From CAZVRZ01 sp964629965 (GTDB lineage: Bacteria; Chloroflexota; Anaerolineae; Anaerolineales; UBA4823), in contig CAZVRZ010000013.1 of NCBI GenBank assembly GCA_964629965.1, forward strand, positions 1 through 55,876: a DNA stretch of 55,876 nt. The letters are read 5' to 3'. This document shows, one piece after another, positions 26,234 through 35,600 of the stretch. Made by a program: the position numbers and the translations under genes. The notes beneath the pieces are model-generated. The model was not told where the DNA came from. It ran no database searches and worked only from the letters and a program-made list of their open reading frames with translations. The first letter of the stretch is position 1. Each line of letters opens with the position of its first letter.

Positions 26234-27349
26234 CTAAGGCCTCTGGACAACATCGCCTTCTTTCAATCCGTCCAGTATCTCAACACGATCTTCGGCTTCG
26301 ATGCCCAGCTTGACATCCACTCTGCGTTGAATGTCTCCCTCTTGGACGACCACAAAATTACGCCCTTCATAAACTCGAATCGCCTGGGGAGGCAGCCATA
26401 GAGTATCTTCGTGGAGTTTTAAAATGACTTCGACCGATAGTATAGTGCCTAATCCCATTCCGTTTGTGTCGGATGGCACGGTAAAGGACACGCGGGTTTC
26501 GGTTTTTTCAGATGTGCTCGTTGCGGCACTGCTGCTAGCGCCATATGGATACGGCAAGCGCCGGATGGAGGCAGGAAATTCTTTATCTTTACCAGAAATG
26601 GTTTTGATGGTGGCCTCCATCCCTTCTTCAAGCTTGCCCATTTCTTCTGCTAACAACTCGGCGCTTATTTCTAATATACTGAGATCTGCCACCAGGGCTA
26701 CTTCTTTGTGATCTTGGACCTCACGCCCTTCCAGTAATTTCAAAGAGATTAATTTCCCGTCAATTGGGGCTGTGATCCGTGAATCGCTCAAGCTTTTTTC
26801 GAGGCTTTGGCTGTATAATTTTGTTTCCTCGACCGCAATTTCTGCCATCTCGACATCAAGTTCTTTCATCTTCAGCAGTTCATCATATCCCTCGGCCCAG
26901 GGCTGGGTAGTTTTCTTAAAGAGATCCAAGCTGAGCTGCGCCGTTTCCAGGCGTATCTCGACTTTACGTAGATCCAATTCGTTCAACCGCTGCTGTCTTT
27001 CCATATCATCGATGCCTTCCAGATCGGCAAGAATCTGGCCGGCAGTGACCATATCGCCCTCTTCCGCATAGAGTTTATTTACTCTTCCCGAAGTCCGGAA
27101 GAATAACGCCTCTTGTGCAGCAGGAGTAACGCGACCGTTAAATTTTAATAGCTCAATCACCTCGCCTTTTTCAACTTTATAGGTTGGTTTTACCAAGGTG
27201 GCTACCGTTGGTAGAGGCGTAGGAGTGGGAGGTTCATTGGTGGATGATACACTCCCCTGGCAGGCCACCAGGTTCAACAACAAGGTAACTAGAACAAGAA
27301 TGGTCGGCCAGGTCAATACCTGGTTGGAATTACTTCTATTATTCAACAT
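26234..27349 (-). CDS. HlyD/RND-type periplasmic adaptor lipoprotein
   Basis: The 371 residues begin with a lipoprotein signal (lipobox LVAC, Cys30) and a Thr/Pro linker. The rest has the membrane-fusion-protein pattern: a beta-barrel/lipoyl half (FNGRVTPAAQEALFFRTSG, then VNKLYAEEGDMVTAGQILADLEG), a helical hairpin rich in Leu/Glu (~110-180), the second lipoyl half (ITAPIDGKLISLKLLEGREV), and a C-terminal barrel ending in LDGLKEGDVV. Such adaptors connect an ABC or RND pump to an outer component. No pump gene is next to it, so the partner is elsewhere or lost. It starts 6 bases after the stop of the degenerate frame upstream. Confidence 0.85.
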   Translation of the reverse strand: MLNNRSNSNQVLTWPTILVLVTLLLNLVACQGSVSSTNEPPTPTPLPTVATLVKPTYKVEKGEVIELLKFNGRVTPAAQEALFFRTSGRVNKLYAEEGDMVTAGQILADLEGIDDMERQQRLNELDLRKVEIRLETAQLSLDLFKKTTQPWAEGYDELLKMKELDVEMAEIAVEETKLYSQSLEKSLSDSRITAPIDGKLISLKLLEGREVQDHKEVALVADLSILEISAELLAEEMGKLEEGMEATIKTISGKDKEFPASIRRLPYPYGASSSAATSTSEKTETRVSFTVPSDTNGMGLGTILSVEVILKLHEDTLWLPPQAIRVYEGRNFVVVQEGDIQRRVDVKLGIEAEDRVEILDGLKEGDVVQRP

Positions 27350-27355
27350 AGTACT

Positions 27356-27663
27356 TTATCGTTCTCCCTTTTCTAATGATGCCAGGTATTTCTGGCGGAG
27401 CAAGGTACCACGCTCGCCGGCCAGCAGCGAGAAAAATTATGTACTTCCCAACTGATAATTTTTTCACCTACTTGATTGGCATGAGATAATTGAACTGCCA
27501 GGCGGCCAAAATCGGCTGATACAAAATCCTGCGCGGTGCCGATCTTGGTTCGCTCGAATGATTCCACGTTAACCCATAACTTGCATCCAACGGCGTTGCA
27601 AACACGGGACCATTTTATTAAAGAGCGCTCTAAATTATAATACAAATAATTGTTGATAAAAGA
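27356..27663 (-). pseudogene. C-terminal remnant of a DUF4434/DUF5109-like glycosidase-type protein
   Basis: The frame after an upstream stop reads ERSLIKWSRVCNAVG, KLWVNVESFERT and then EKIISWEVHNF. This pattern resembles the last part of DUF4434/DUF5109 TIM-barrel proteins. The N-terminal three quarters are absent: an in-frame stop lies at 27664-27666, and the divergent GH130 gene follows. In the T-run coding for HNF (near 27425) the frame shifts. Adding one T restores LLAGERGTLLRQKYLASL and a stop at 27356-27358, six bases before the adaptor ATG. So it is truncated at the 5' end and carries a 1-base deletion, either true decay or, for the shift, a homopolymer sequencing error. Confidence 0.5.
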
Positions 27664-27682
27664 TCAATTGTAGTGGTATTAT
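27653..27682 (+). promoter_or_regulatory. Possible promoter of the GH130 gene
   Basis: TTGATA (27653-27658) and TATTAT (27677-27682) are spaced by 18 bases in an AT-rich stretch ~40 bases before the GH130 start. It was found by eye and is plausible for a sigma-70-type factor. Confidence 0.4.
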
Positions 27683-27719
27683 TGTATTGTAAAAATTATT
27701 TACATTCGAGGAGATGTTC

Positions 27720-28700
27720 ATGTCTGCCCTGATAACGAACCCGGTTTCTCTCCCCAATATGCCTTGGGAAGAACCACCTGCCGGAAGTAGCGATGTGGTT
27801 TGGCGTTATAGCCAAAACCCGGTAATTCCGCGGCGACCTTTCTCGAAGGCGAACAGCACCTTCAATAGCGCAATCGTGCCCTACCAGGGAAAATATGCCG
27901 GCGTTTTTCGTATAGACGACACTCGCCGGGTGATGAACATATATACTGGCCGCAGTGAGGATGGTTTGAATTGGCGGATCGGCCCGGAGCCGATCCAGTT
28001 CATCTGCGATGAGCCAGAGATCGCTCCTTTCGTTTATCGCTACGATCCGCGCGTGTGTTGGATGGAAGACCGTTATTATGTAACCTGGTGCAATGGTTAC
28101 CATGGCCCTACGATTGGGGTAGGGTATACTGAAGATTTTAAGAAGTTTTACCAGTTGGAGAACGCCTTCTTGCCGTTCAATCGCAATGGCGTCTTGTTCC
28201 CCCGTCGCATCAATGGCCGCTTTGCTATGCTAAGCCGTCCCAGCGATAACGGCCACACCCCTTTTGGCGAGATTTATTACAGCGAAAGCCCCGATATGAC
28301 CTTTTGGGGACGGCATCGCCATGTAATGGGAACGGGGTCGTGGTGTTACACTAAGGTTGGTGCCGGTCCGACTCCGATCGAGACCAGCGAGGGATGGCTG
28401 CTCATTTTCCATGGTGTTCTAACCTCATGCAATGGCTATGTTTACTCCATGGGGGCTGCCTTGCTGGACCTGGATCAGCCCTGGAAAGTGATCGTCCGGG
28501 CTGCTCCTTATCTCATCTCTCCGCAAATGTTGTACGAATGTGTTGGCGATGTACCCAACGTGGTTTTCCCTTGCGCAGCTCTGGTAGATGGTGACACCGG
28601 GCGAATGGCTATATATTACGGCGCGGCCGACTCGGTGACTGCGTTAGCGTTTACACGAGTTGACGAATTAATAACCTGGATAAAAGAAAATAAAGTATAG
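27720..28700 (+). CDS. GH130 family glycosidase/phosphorylase-like protein
   Basis: The 326 residues follow the five-bladed propeller pattern of GH130 (mannoside phosphorylases and related hydrolases): RYSQNPVIPRRPF, STFNSAIVPYQGKYAGVFR, IYTGRSEDGLNW, YDPRVCWMEDRYYVTWC, KVGAGPTPIETSEGWLLIFHG and ALLDLDQPWKVI. The Asp in YDPRV is where the family's catalytic acid lies. I start at the ATG at 27720 because GAGGAG ends 6 bases before it; the ATG at 27714 touches the ribosome site. There is no signal peptide, so it works in the cytoplasm, probably on short mannosides. It opens the plus-strand sugar locus. Confidence 0.9.
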   Translation: MSALITNPVSLPNMPWEEPPAGSSDVVWRYSQNPVIPRRPFSKANSTFNSAIVPYQGKYAGVFRIDDTRRVMNIYTGRSEDGLNWRIGPEPIQFICDEPEIAPFVYRYDPRVCWMEDRYYVTWCNGYHGPTIGVGYTEDFKKFYQLENAFLPFNRNGVLFPRRINGRFAMLSRPSDNGHTPFGEIYYSESPDMTFWGRHRHVMGTGSWCYTKVGAGPTPIETSEGWLLIFHGVLTSCNGYVYSMGAALLDLDQPWKVIVRAAPYLISPQMLYECVGDVPNVVFPCAALVDGDTGRMAIYYGAADSVTALAFTRVDELITWIKENKV

Positions 28701-28813
28701 TGTTTTCAACGATGGATTTCAAGCTGGTTTTTTTGTGATCTGCTATAGAATGATGTAGAGGGATTCGTTGGGATAAACACGAACATGATCAAGACCATTT
28801 TGGGAGAGGCGAC

Positions 28814-29782
28814 ATGACCTATTTTATTGGTGTCGATCTGGGGGGAACTCATATCCGCGCCGCTTTATTGAATCTCGATAATGGTGAGGCAATTGCCTTT
28901 CAAAAAGTGAAAACTCCTGCATTGGATGGCCCGCTGACGGTTGTCAAACATATCGCCAATCTAATCGATGAGATCGTTCTGGAGGGGAAAAAGTCTTCCG
29001 TTGAGATCGGTGGTGTGGGAATTGGCGTACCGGGATTGTTAGATATGGACGCCGGACGTGTTTTACGAGTGCCAAACCTGCCAGGCGAGTGGCAGGATAT
29101 TCCAGTCGCTCAGTTGATTCACGAATCTTCCGGCTTACCCGTTTTATTGCTCAATGATGTGCGTGCCATTACTTTGGGCGAACATGTGTTTGGCGCCGGT
29201 CGTGGGGCAGACACGATGGTTTGCTATGCGATCGGAACAGGGATCGGCGGCGGCATTATTATCAATGGCCGACTGCACCTGGGTTTGAGCGGTTCGGCCG
29301 GTGAGATTGGTCACCAGGTGGTTGAAATCAATGGCATACCGTGTAATTGCGGTGGGCGTGGTTGCCTGGAGTTGTATGCAGCTGGTCCGGCGATTGCGGC
29401 TCAGGCCGTCCAGGCCGTTGTGCGCCGCCGCGCAACTATGATCGGTGATATGGTGGACAATGATCTGAATAGGATCACTACCGAAGTAGTACTGCAGGCT
29501 GCCCGCCAGGGAGACCAATTGGCTTGTGAATTATTTGAGCAGGCCGGTGCGTACCTGGGTATGTCGATTGCTAACACCATACTCACGATCAGTCCACAGA
29601 AGGTTGTCATAGGCGGTGGCGTGGCTGCCGCAGGAGAATTGCTGCTTAATCCTGTTCGCAGGATGGTGCGCGAGCGTGTTTTTATGGCGCCGGTCGAGCA
29701 CGTTGAGATTGTCTTAGCAGAGTTGGGCGATCGAGCCGGGTTGTTAGGGGTGGCCTTGTGGGCTAGCCAAAACACTAAATGA
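28814..29782 (+). CDS. ROK family sugar kinase (glucokinase-like)
   Basis: The 322 residues contain the ATP phosphate motif IGVDLGGTHIR, a second phosphate loop YAIGTGIGGGIIINGR, the GEIGHQVVE segment and the ROK zinc signature CNCGGRGCLE (Cys177, Cys179, Cys184). This is the kinase form of the ROK family, as there is no N-terminal helix-turn-helix. It should phosphorylate a hexose such as glucose, mannose or N-acetyl-sugar released in this locus. GGGAGAG lies 5-6 bases before the ATG. The next gene starts 13 bases downstream. Confidence 0.95.
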   Translation: MTYFIGVDLGGTHIRAALLNLDNGEAIAFQKVKTPALDGPLTVVKHIANLIDEIVLEGKKSSVEIGGVGIGVPGLLDMDAGRVLRVPNLPGEWQDIPVAQLIHESSGLPVLLLNDVRAITLGEHVFGAGRGADTMVCYAIGTGIGGGIIINGRLHLGLSGSAGEIGHQVVEINGIPCNCGGRGCLELYAAGPAIAAQAVQAVVRRRATMIGDMVDNDLNRITTEVVLQAARQGDQLACELFEQAGAYLGMSIANTILTISPQKVVIGGGVAAAGELLLNPVRRMVRERVFMAPVEHVEIVLAELGDRAGLLGVALWASQNTK

Positions 29783-29795
29783 GGAATATGTAGTT

Positions 29796-30995
29796 ATGAA
29801 AACGATTGTACTCTCCCACATGCTGCAAAATATAAACGATTTCAATTTTAGCCTGGATGCATTTGGCGAAAGATCAGGGCTGACGATACAAAGGAAGCTT
29901 TTCACCTGGGCAGAGGCCTGGTCAGAACTGCTTTCGACTGCGCTCAACATGAGAGGGCCCGATGTTTCCGAGATTGGTACTACCTGGCTGGGCAGCCTGA
30001 TCGGGATGCAAGCTGTGCGACCCTTTGCACCCATGGAATTACGCCGCTTGGGTGGAGCACGTGCTTTTGCAGAATCTTCGTGGCAGTCTTGTTTGCTGCC
30101 GGATGATAGCAAAGTCTGGGCAATTCCCTGGTATTTGGATGTGATGCTCCTCTTTTATCGTCGCGATTGGCTGGCGAAGGCAGGCGTGGCAGAGGCTACT
30201 GCTTTTTCATCGCCGGAACATCTTCATGACACATTGCGTTCCCTGAAAAACTGCGGCTATACCTATCCGTTATGCTTGCAAACAGTTGAGAATCGCCTTG
30301 TCCATCACCTGGCAACCTGGATTTGGTCTTGTGGTGGTGATCTACGCACACCAGATGGTAAGAAATTGGCTTTGCTTGAACCAGAGGCCAGGCGAGGTGC
30401 ATTGGATTATTTCCGTCTGCACGAGTATAAAGACCCTGCGAATTACTTGCGTACGGAGATAGATGCATTTCAGGATTTTCTCGCTGGTAAAGGTGGTGTT
30501 TCGATCATGGGCGGACAGACATATTTTACAGTGTTGAAGGGGCAGATAGCTTGTCTTCCTGAGGTCAAGGAGAACTTAGGAATCGCAGCATATCTCAATG
30601 TGCCTTATGTGGGTGGGTCGAACCTGGTTGTATGGAGGCATACTCTGCATGATCATGATGCTATGGATCTGGTTAACTATTTAAGCAGCCTAGAGTTTAT
30701 GCTGAAAGTCTTTGAATATACCAATTATTTCCCGGCGCGTCATTCATTCTTGCAGGAGCTTCCGATACAGAACGATCCCATTTTGCCGGTGATGCAGCAA
30801 ATTCTCCAAACCGGACGCACGATCCGGGGCTTCTATCGCTGGGCGGGTGTTGAGGCTCGCCTGGTGATCATGCTGAATGAGTTGTGGCAAGACTTGAGCC
30901 GCCAGCCAGATGTGAATCTTGAAAAAGAGGTCGAGCGTCGCTTTGTCGATACGATAGAAAAACTAGAGCGCACCATTCTCGTTGATTGGAGATAA
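29796..30995 (+). CDS. Extracellular-solute-binding-like protein without signal peptide
   Basis: The 399 residues resemble family 1 ABC sugar-binding proteins: PDVSEIGTTWLGSLIGMQAVRPF, KVWAIPWYLDVMLLFYRRDWL, YTYPLCLQT, FLAGKGGVSIMGG and NYLSSLEFMLKVFEYTNYFPAR. The N-terminus (MKTIVLSHML) has no signal peptide or lipobox. The first ~30 residues already form the first strand of the fold, so it seems a genuinely cytoplasmic form. No ABC permease genes are in the window. GAGGA precedes the ATG. Possible roles are an intracellular sugar sensor or a protein whose export signal was lost. Confidence 0.75.
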   Translation: MKTIVLSHMLQNINDFNFSLDAFGERSGLTIQRKLFTWAEAWSELLSTALNMRGPDVSEIGTTWLGSLIGMQAVRPFAPMELRRLGGARAFAESSWQSCLLPDDSKVWAIPWYLDVMLLFYRRDWLAKAGVAEATAFSSPEHLHDTLRSLKNCGYTYPLCLQTVENRLVHHLATWIWSCGGDLRTPDGKKLALLEPEARRGALDYFRLHEYKDPANYLRTEIDAFQDFLAGKGGVSIMGGQTYFTVLKGQIACLPEVKENLGIAAYLNVPYVGGSNLVVWRHTLHDHDAMDLVNYLSSLEFMLKVFEYTNYFPARHSFLQELPIQNDPILPVMQQILQTGRTIRGFYRWAGVEARLVIMLNELWQDLSRQPDVNLEKEVERRFVDTIEKLERTILVDWR

Positions 30996-31521
30996 TTCTC
31001 CAGGCTGGGCGAGGATAGGTTTCTCGTACCCTTCGAAATTGAAACGAGTGAAAAAAAACAGGTATAGCTCCCGCAAGACTTTTTCAAACGAACGCGAATT
31101 TCGGTGTGTTCATTGCCGGTTGCCGGTAGTTATCGATTCCCTTGCTTCGGGTGTAGTAAATCGTAATCATTGTCCATATTGTTTGTGGTCACGGCACTTG
31201 GATCATAACCGCGCTGGCGATCGCCTGGCGGTTTGCCAGGGGCCGATGCGCCCGATTGGCCTAACGGTTAAGAGAGTTTGGAAAAAGTATGGCGAGGAAG
31301 ACGGTGAATTAATGATTATTCACCAATGTGAGGGGTGTGGAAAAATTTCTATCAATCGGATAGCATCTGACGATAACGAACAACTCCTGCTGGCCGTTTT
31401 TCAGGATTCGAAAAAGCTGGATGAGCAAACGCTTGGGAAACTTGATGCAGATGGTATTCGCTTTCTTCAACCTATTGATTTGGATATGGTAAAAAGACAG
31501 CTCTTTGGAAAGGCAACCTGA
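30982..31521 (+). CDS. RNHCP-domain zinc protein
   Basis: The signature VNRNHCPYCLWSRHLD defines the RNHCP family of small putative zinc-binding proteins. Upstream FRCVHCRLPV supplies a second CxxC, and HQCEGCGKISINRI a third, so one or two zinc ribbons are likely. The family's function is unknown. The frame opens with a TTG at 30982 inside the preceding gene. In-frame TTG (31039) and GTG (31048) codons are alternatives and none has a clear ribosome site, so the true start is uncertain. Its stop shares one base with the GH172 start, which indicates co-translation. Confidence 0.8.
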   Translation: MIGDNSPGWARIGFSYPSKLKRVKKNRYSSRKTFSNEREFRCVHCRLPVVIDSLASGVVNRNHCPYCLWSRHLDHNRAGDRLAVCQGPMRPIGLTVKRVWKKYGEEDGELMIIHQCEGCGKISINRIASDDNEQLLLAVFQDSKKLDEQTLGKLDADGIRFLQPIDLDMVKRQLFGKAT

Positions 31522-32585
31522 TGGATCTCACGAAGTTGACCTTGCTCTCAAAATCACTTTCTCGTTCCATCAGCCCGGAAAATTTCACAGGCGAGAAGGG
31601 ATATGGCGGAATGGCAACTGAGGGGACTGGCAGCGGTCCAGCACGTGACCTGGGTCGAGGCTGGAAAGTTTCCCCTTCGATTGTGATCCGTCCAGGCGAG
31701 ACGGTTGATTTGGCAAACATTCAAGGACCTGGGACGATCCAGCATATTTGGATAACGATCACAGGAAATTGGCGCTTCGGCATCTTCCGGGCTTATTGGG
31801 ATAGGCAAGAACAAGCCTCCATCGAGGTGCCTGTAGGAGATTTTTTCTTGTGCGGTTGGGGATGCTATGCCCCAGTTGCCTCGCTGCCCATTTGTGTGAA
31901 TCCAGGGAGTGCTTTCAATTCATATTGGCAGATGCCATTCCGGCAGTGGGCACGCCTGACAATAGAAAATATTTCTGCTGAGCCGATCGTGTTGTATTAC
32001 CAGATCGATTATGCCCTCGAGCCAGTTTCAACAGATGCTGCCTATTTTCACGCGCAATTTCGCCGTACGAACCCTTTGCTTTATGGCAGCGTTTACACGA
32101 TCTTGGATAATGTGCGAGGCCGGGGACATTACGTGGGTACCTACCTGGCATGGGGCTCTAACAATAATGGCTGGTGGGGAGAAGGCGAAATAAAATTTTA
32201 CCTGGATGGAGACGGCGAGTTTCCAACAATTTGTGGAACGGGGACCGAGGATTATATTTGTGGGTCTTATAATTTTGATCCATCGCCGAAACACAATGGT
32301 GGATATGTTCCGTTCACCAACCCTTACACTGGGTTGCACCAGGTGCTGCGGCCTGCTGGGGATTACCAATCACAGATGCGTTTTGGAATGTATCGTTGGC
32401 ATCTGCTTGACCCGGTGCGTTTTGACAATGATCTAAGGGTCACTATACAGGCCCTGGGCTGGCGATCTGGAGGGCGTTATCTGCCACTACAAGATGATAT
32501 TGCCTCGGTTGCCTATTGGTACCAAAGCTTGCCAACATCGGAGTTCCCGGTCTTACCAGATCGAGATGACCTGGAAGTTATCTGA
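31521..32585 (+). CDS. GH172 (DUF2961) family glycoside hydrolase-like protein
   Basis: The 354 residues match DUF2961, now GH172. Characterised members act on difructose or arabinofuranosyl compounds. Key blocks are GPGTIQHIWITI, FRAYWDRQEQASIEVPVGDFF, NSYWQMPFRQWARLTIEN, and GTGTEDYICGSYNF, which includes acidic residues near the expected active site. There is no signal peptide, so action is probably cytoplasmic. It is last in the plus-strand series GH130, ROK kinase, binding-like protein, RNHCP, and converges on the nSTAND gene. Confidence 0.9.
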   Translation: MDLTKLTLLSKSLSRSISPENFTGEKGYGGMATEGTGSGPARDLGRGWKVSPSIVIRPGETVDLANIQGPGTIQHIWITITGNWRFGIFRAYWDRQEQASIEVPVGDFFLCGWGCYAPVASLPICVNPGSAFNSYWQMPFRQWARLTIENISAEPIVLYYQIDYALEPVSTDAAYFHAQFRRTNPLLYGSVYTILDNVRGRGHYVGTYLAWGSNNNGWWGEGEIKFYLDGDGEFPTICGTGTEDYICGSYNFDPSPKHNGGYVPFTNPYTGLHQVLRPAGDYQSQMRFGMYRWHLLDPVRFDNDLRVTIQALGWRSGGRYLPLQDDIASVAYWYQSLPTSEFPVLPDRDDLEVI

Positions 32586-32647
32586 TTACCAATTCCAGCA
32601 AGGCCCAAATCCGATCTTCCATGAAGGCAAAATCGTTCCATGGTTCT

Positions 32648-35600
32648 TTATGATGCCGGGATATTAGGGATACACGTTTCCTGGTAATCCTCATTGGGAA
32701 AGTATTTTTGCCATTCAGTAGGTGTCAGGTTTCTGGCTGCAAGTTCACAGGCTTGTTGCTGCCATGAACGAGGATCTATATCCCACAGCACGAGCCGTCC
32801 ATCGGCGCTGCCGGCTGCCAATATCGTGTTTGGCGGATTGAACGCCAGGGCAGTAACCGCTGCTCCGGGCATGGTCAAAGCTTGCCCAATGTTGTGAAAA
32901 GTTTGTAGATCCCATAAGAAAATTGCCGCGTCTGCTCCTCCTGTCGCCAGGATGCGACCGTCTGTAGAAAAGGCAACACTCAGGACTGGCCCGGCATGTC
33001 CCTTTAATGCTGCTGGCGGCAGGTTGGGTTCAGATGGCGTCCAGATGATTACGGTGCCATCATCCAATCCGGCAGCCAAATGGCGGCCATCAAGACTGTA
33101 AGCCAGACTGTTGATATCAATCCCGGATGCGTATAGCAAGCTTCCGATCTGAATCCCCTGTTCCATATCCCAAAACGAGATCGTTCCATTTGCATTGCCA
33201 ACAGCTAGGATTTTCTGGCTTGGATGTAAGGCTGCGCAGGATGCCTGGAGTTGAGGAAGTGATACTCCAATGGGTTCATTGGTGATCAAGTTCTTGATAG
33301 TCAAAGCCGATATATCTGATTCGCTGGCAGTTGGCGCCGGGGCTTGCAAGGCTAGGGCTTGCAGCTCTTCTAAAGAACCGTTAAACCGCGACAAGCTAAC
33401 TTTACTTTCCATGCCATCTAAAACACCTGCATCGGAATACTGCCAGAAAGACCAACTGCTCCATCCGGTTGGCAACGGAGGGTCTTGGGCGGCCGAATAA
33501 TACGCTACAAACAATGGATACTCGGCGCCCAATAGTGGCGGAGGAGGTGCTGATTGGCTGGCTTGTATATAGGAATCGCCTCCGAATATTTGATTCCAGA
33601 AAACGGGGGAGGTATAAATGACAGGTTTTCGACCGGTTTCTGCCTCCACAATCTTGATCCAGGTGCGCAAGTTTTCCATCATCTGGTTAATGTCGATTTC
33701 TTCGGTAAGCTCGATATCCAATACAGGCGGCAAGCTGCCTTCCTGTTTTAGTAATTTACTTGCCTGTTCTAGGAAGTTCTTGGCTTGTTTCTCTGGATCT
33801 TGGGCAGGGTGGAAATAGTGATAAGCACCAACCAATATTCCTGCTTTTCGTGCAGCCTGCCAATATTCTTGGAAAGAATTGTCGATATTGGATTCGCCTT
33901 CGGTTGCGCGTATGTATGCGAAGCGAATGCCTTGCCTGTGAACAACTGGCCAATCTATGCTCCCCGTCCACCAGGCTACATCGATTCCCTTCACTTCACT
34001 GGCTTGTTTCTCCTGTATCTGGAGGCCGTATAAATTCTCGCTTGCTGGGATTATATTCTGTACCTGAGAAGGGTATTGGCCTGAATAACCCACCTGTTGC
34101 CAGGCCGCGCCATTGCTGGCTATCGCTTGGGCTGCATCCCAGCGAACATAACTTCGATCTGTACGACTGACTAAAAGTTGATTGCCATCTTGGGAAAATG
34201 CCAGGCCATTAACACTATTGTCTGAGTTGTCTAGTAAGAGGCCCAAAAGCAAGGGATCGTACACATACCATAAAATAACCACACCATCCCGCCCAGATGA
34301 AGCCAATTGTTTCCCATCCGGACTAAAGGCCACGCTTAGGATTGAATCGGTATGACCGGTAAGTGGAATACTGGGGGGCTGGTTTTCGAGTTTATTCTTG
34401 CTCACCAGGGATAGGTCCCACAGGATCAACATGCCATCCCGGCTTCCTGAAGCCAGATATCGTCCATCGGGGCTAAATGCTACCGAGGTGACTCCGTATG
34501 TGTGCCGTTTGAGTGGATTTGTAGCAAGAATGCCTTTTGTTGTATCCCATATCAATATCGTGCCATCCTCGGCGCCTGCTGCCAGGTAAACGCCATCTGG
34601 ACTCCAGGAGAGGCTGTTGATGGAACCGGCTTGTGCACTTAATTGCATCAGAATATTTATCGGTTGAGCTAGATCTCCTGTAATAGCGCTGCGAGTATCG
34701 TGGATAATGACCAGCCCTCCCGCGTCGCCGGCTGCCAATCGATAGGACATAGGATCAAAAGCAAGGCTGAGAATATCTCCTTTATTTTCAGTGATAGACA
34801 ATAATTTACTGTCGCTGACTCCAGCTATCGTGGGAGAATTCCAGATGATCACAACCCCATCTGCGCTGCCTGAAGCGACCAGCCTTCCACGTCCCCCAAA
34901 CACTGCGCTAGATACCATTGCAGTGTGTTCGCGGCGCTCTTCTGCTTTACTGTTCGGTTTGTCTAGGTTCCAAAATCGCATCAAACCCTGCTCACAGTTG
35001 CCGGACCGATCTAATTTGCCACAACCACCCGCTAACAACCAATTTTCAGTAGGATGGAAGGCTATATGATACGCGCTATATGGCATTGAGTAGCTATCTT
35101 CTACGAGAGCGCCATTTTCTGCATCCCAGATGAGTATTTGGCCGTTCACGCCGATGGTCGCAATCTGATCCCCTTGTGAGTTAAATGCTACTCCGGTTAC
35201 TGGGCTATTATGACCGCGCAGGTAGACCCGTAAGCGAGGATTGGCTCTAAGTACATTCAGGAGATTGCCATGGGATGCCAGGGAATATTCATCGATGCGC
35301 AATGATTCCAGGCTAAGCAGCAGTGCCAGATCAAGTTGCTTGCCGGCTAAGTTCAGTGCTTGTTCAGCTAGTTGATTGGATAGTGCTTTCTGGCTTTCTT
35401 GATCTGCGCGGATACGTTCCGATTCAACCGTGGCTTGTTGCTGGAATATTTGAGTGATGGCTGCCACGGCGGTTGCATGCTGTGCTTTTGCCAGCGAAGA
35501 AGCTGTTTCTTGGGCAGATTTCTCTTCAATGGCCTTCGTGCTGGCAGCCTCCGCAGTGCCTTGCTGTGCAATTGCATGAACTTCAGCGGTCGCACGACTA

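Noticed and set aside
27696..28103. Minus-strand 135-codon frame over the GH130 start
   Set aside because: The GH130 protein on the plus strand has family motifs and a good ribosome site, while this frame has neither.
29401..29775. Minus-strand frame of 124 codons
   Set aside because: It lies fully opposite the well-supported ROK kinase and its composition is that of an antisense shadow.
33760..34170. Long plus-strand frame opposite the nSTAND-GH25 gene
   Set aside because: It mirrors a conserved domain (GH25) on the other strand, has no ribosome site and no family resemblance.
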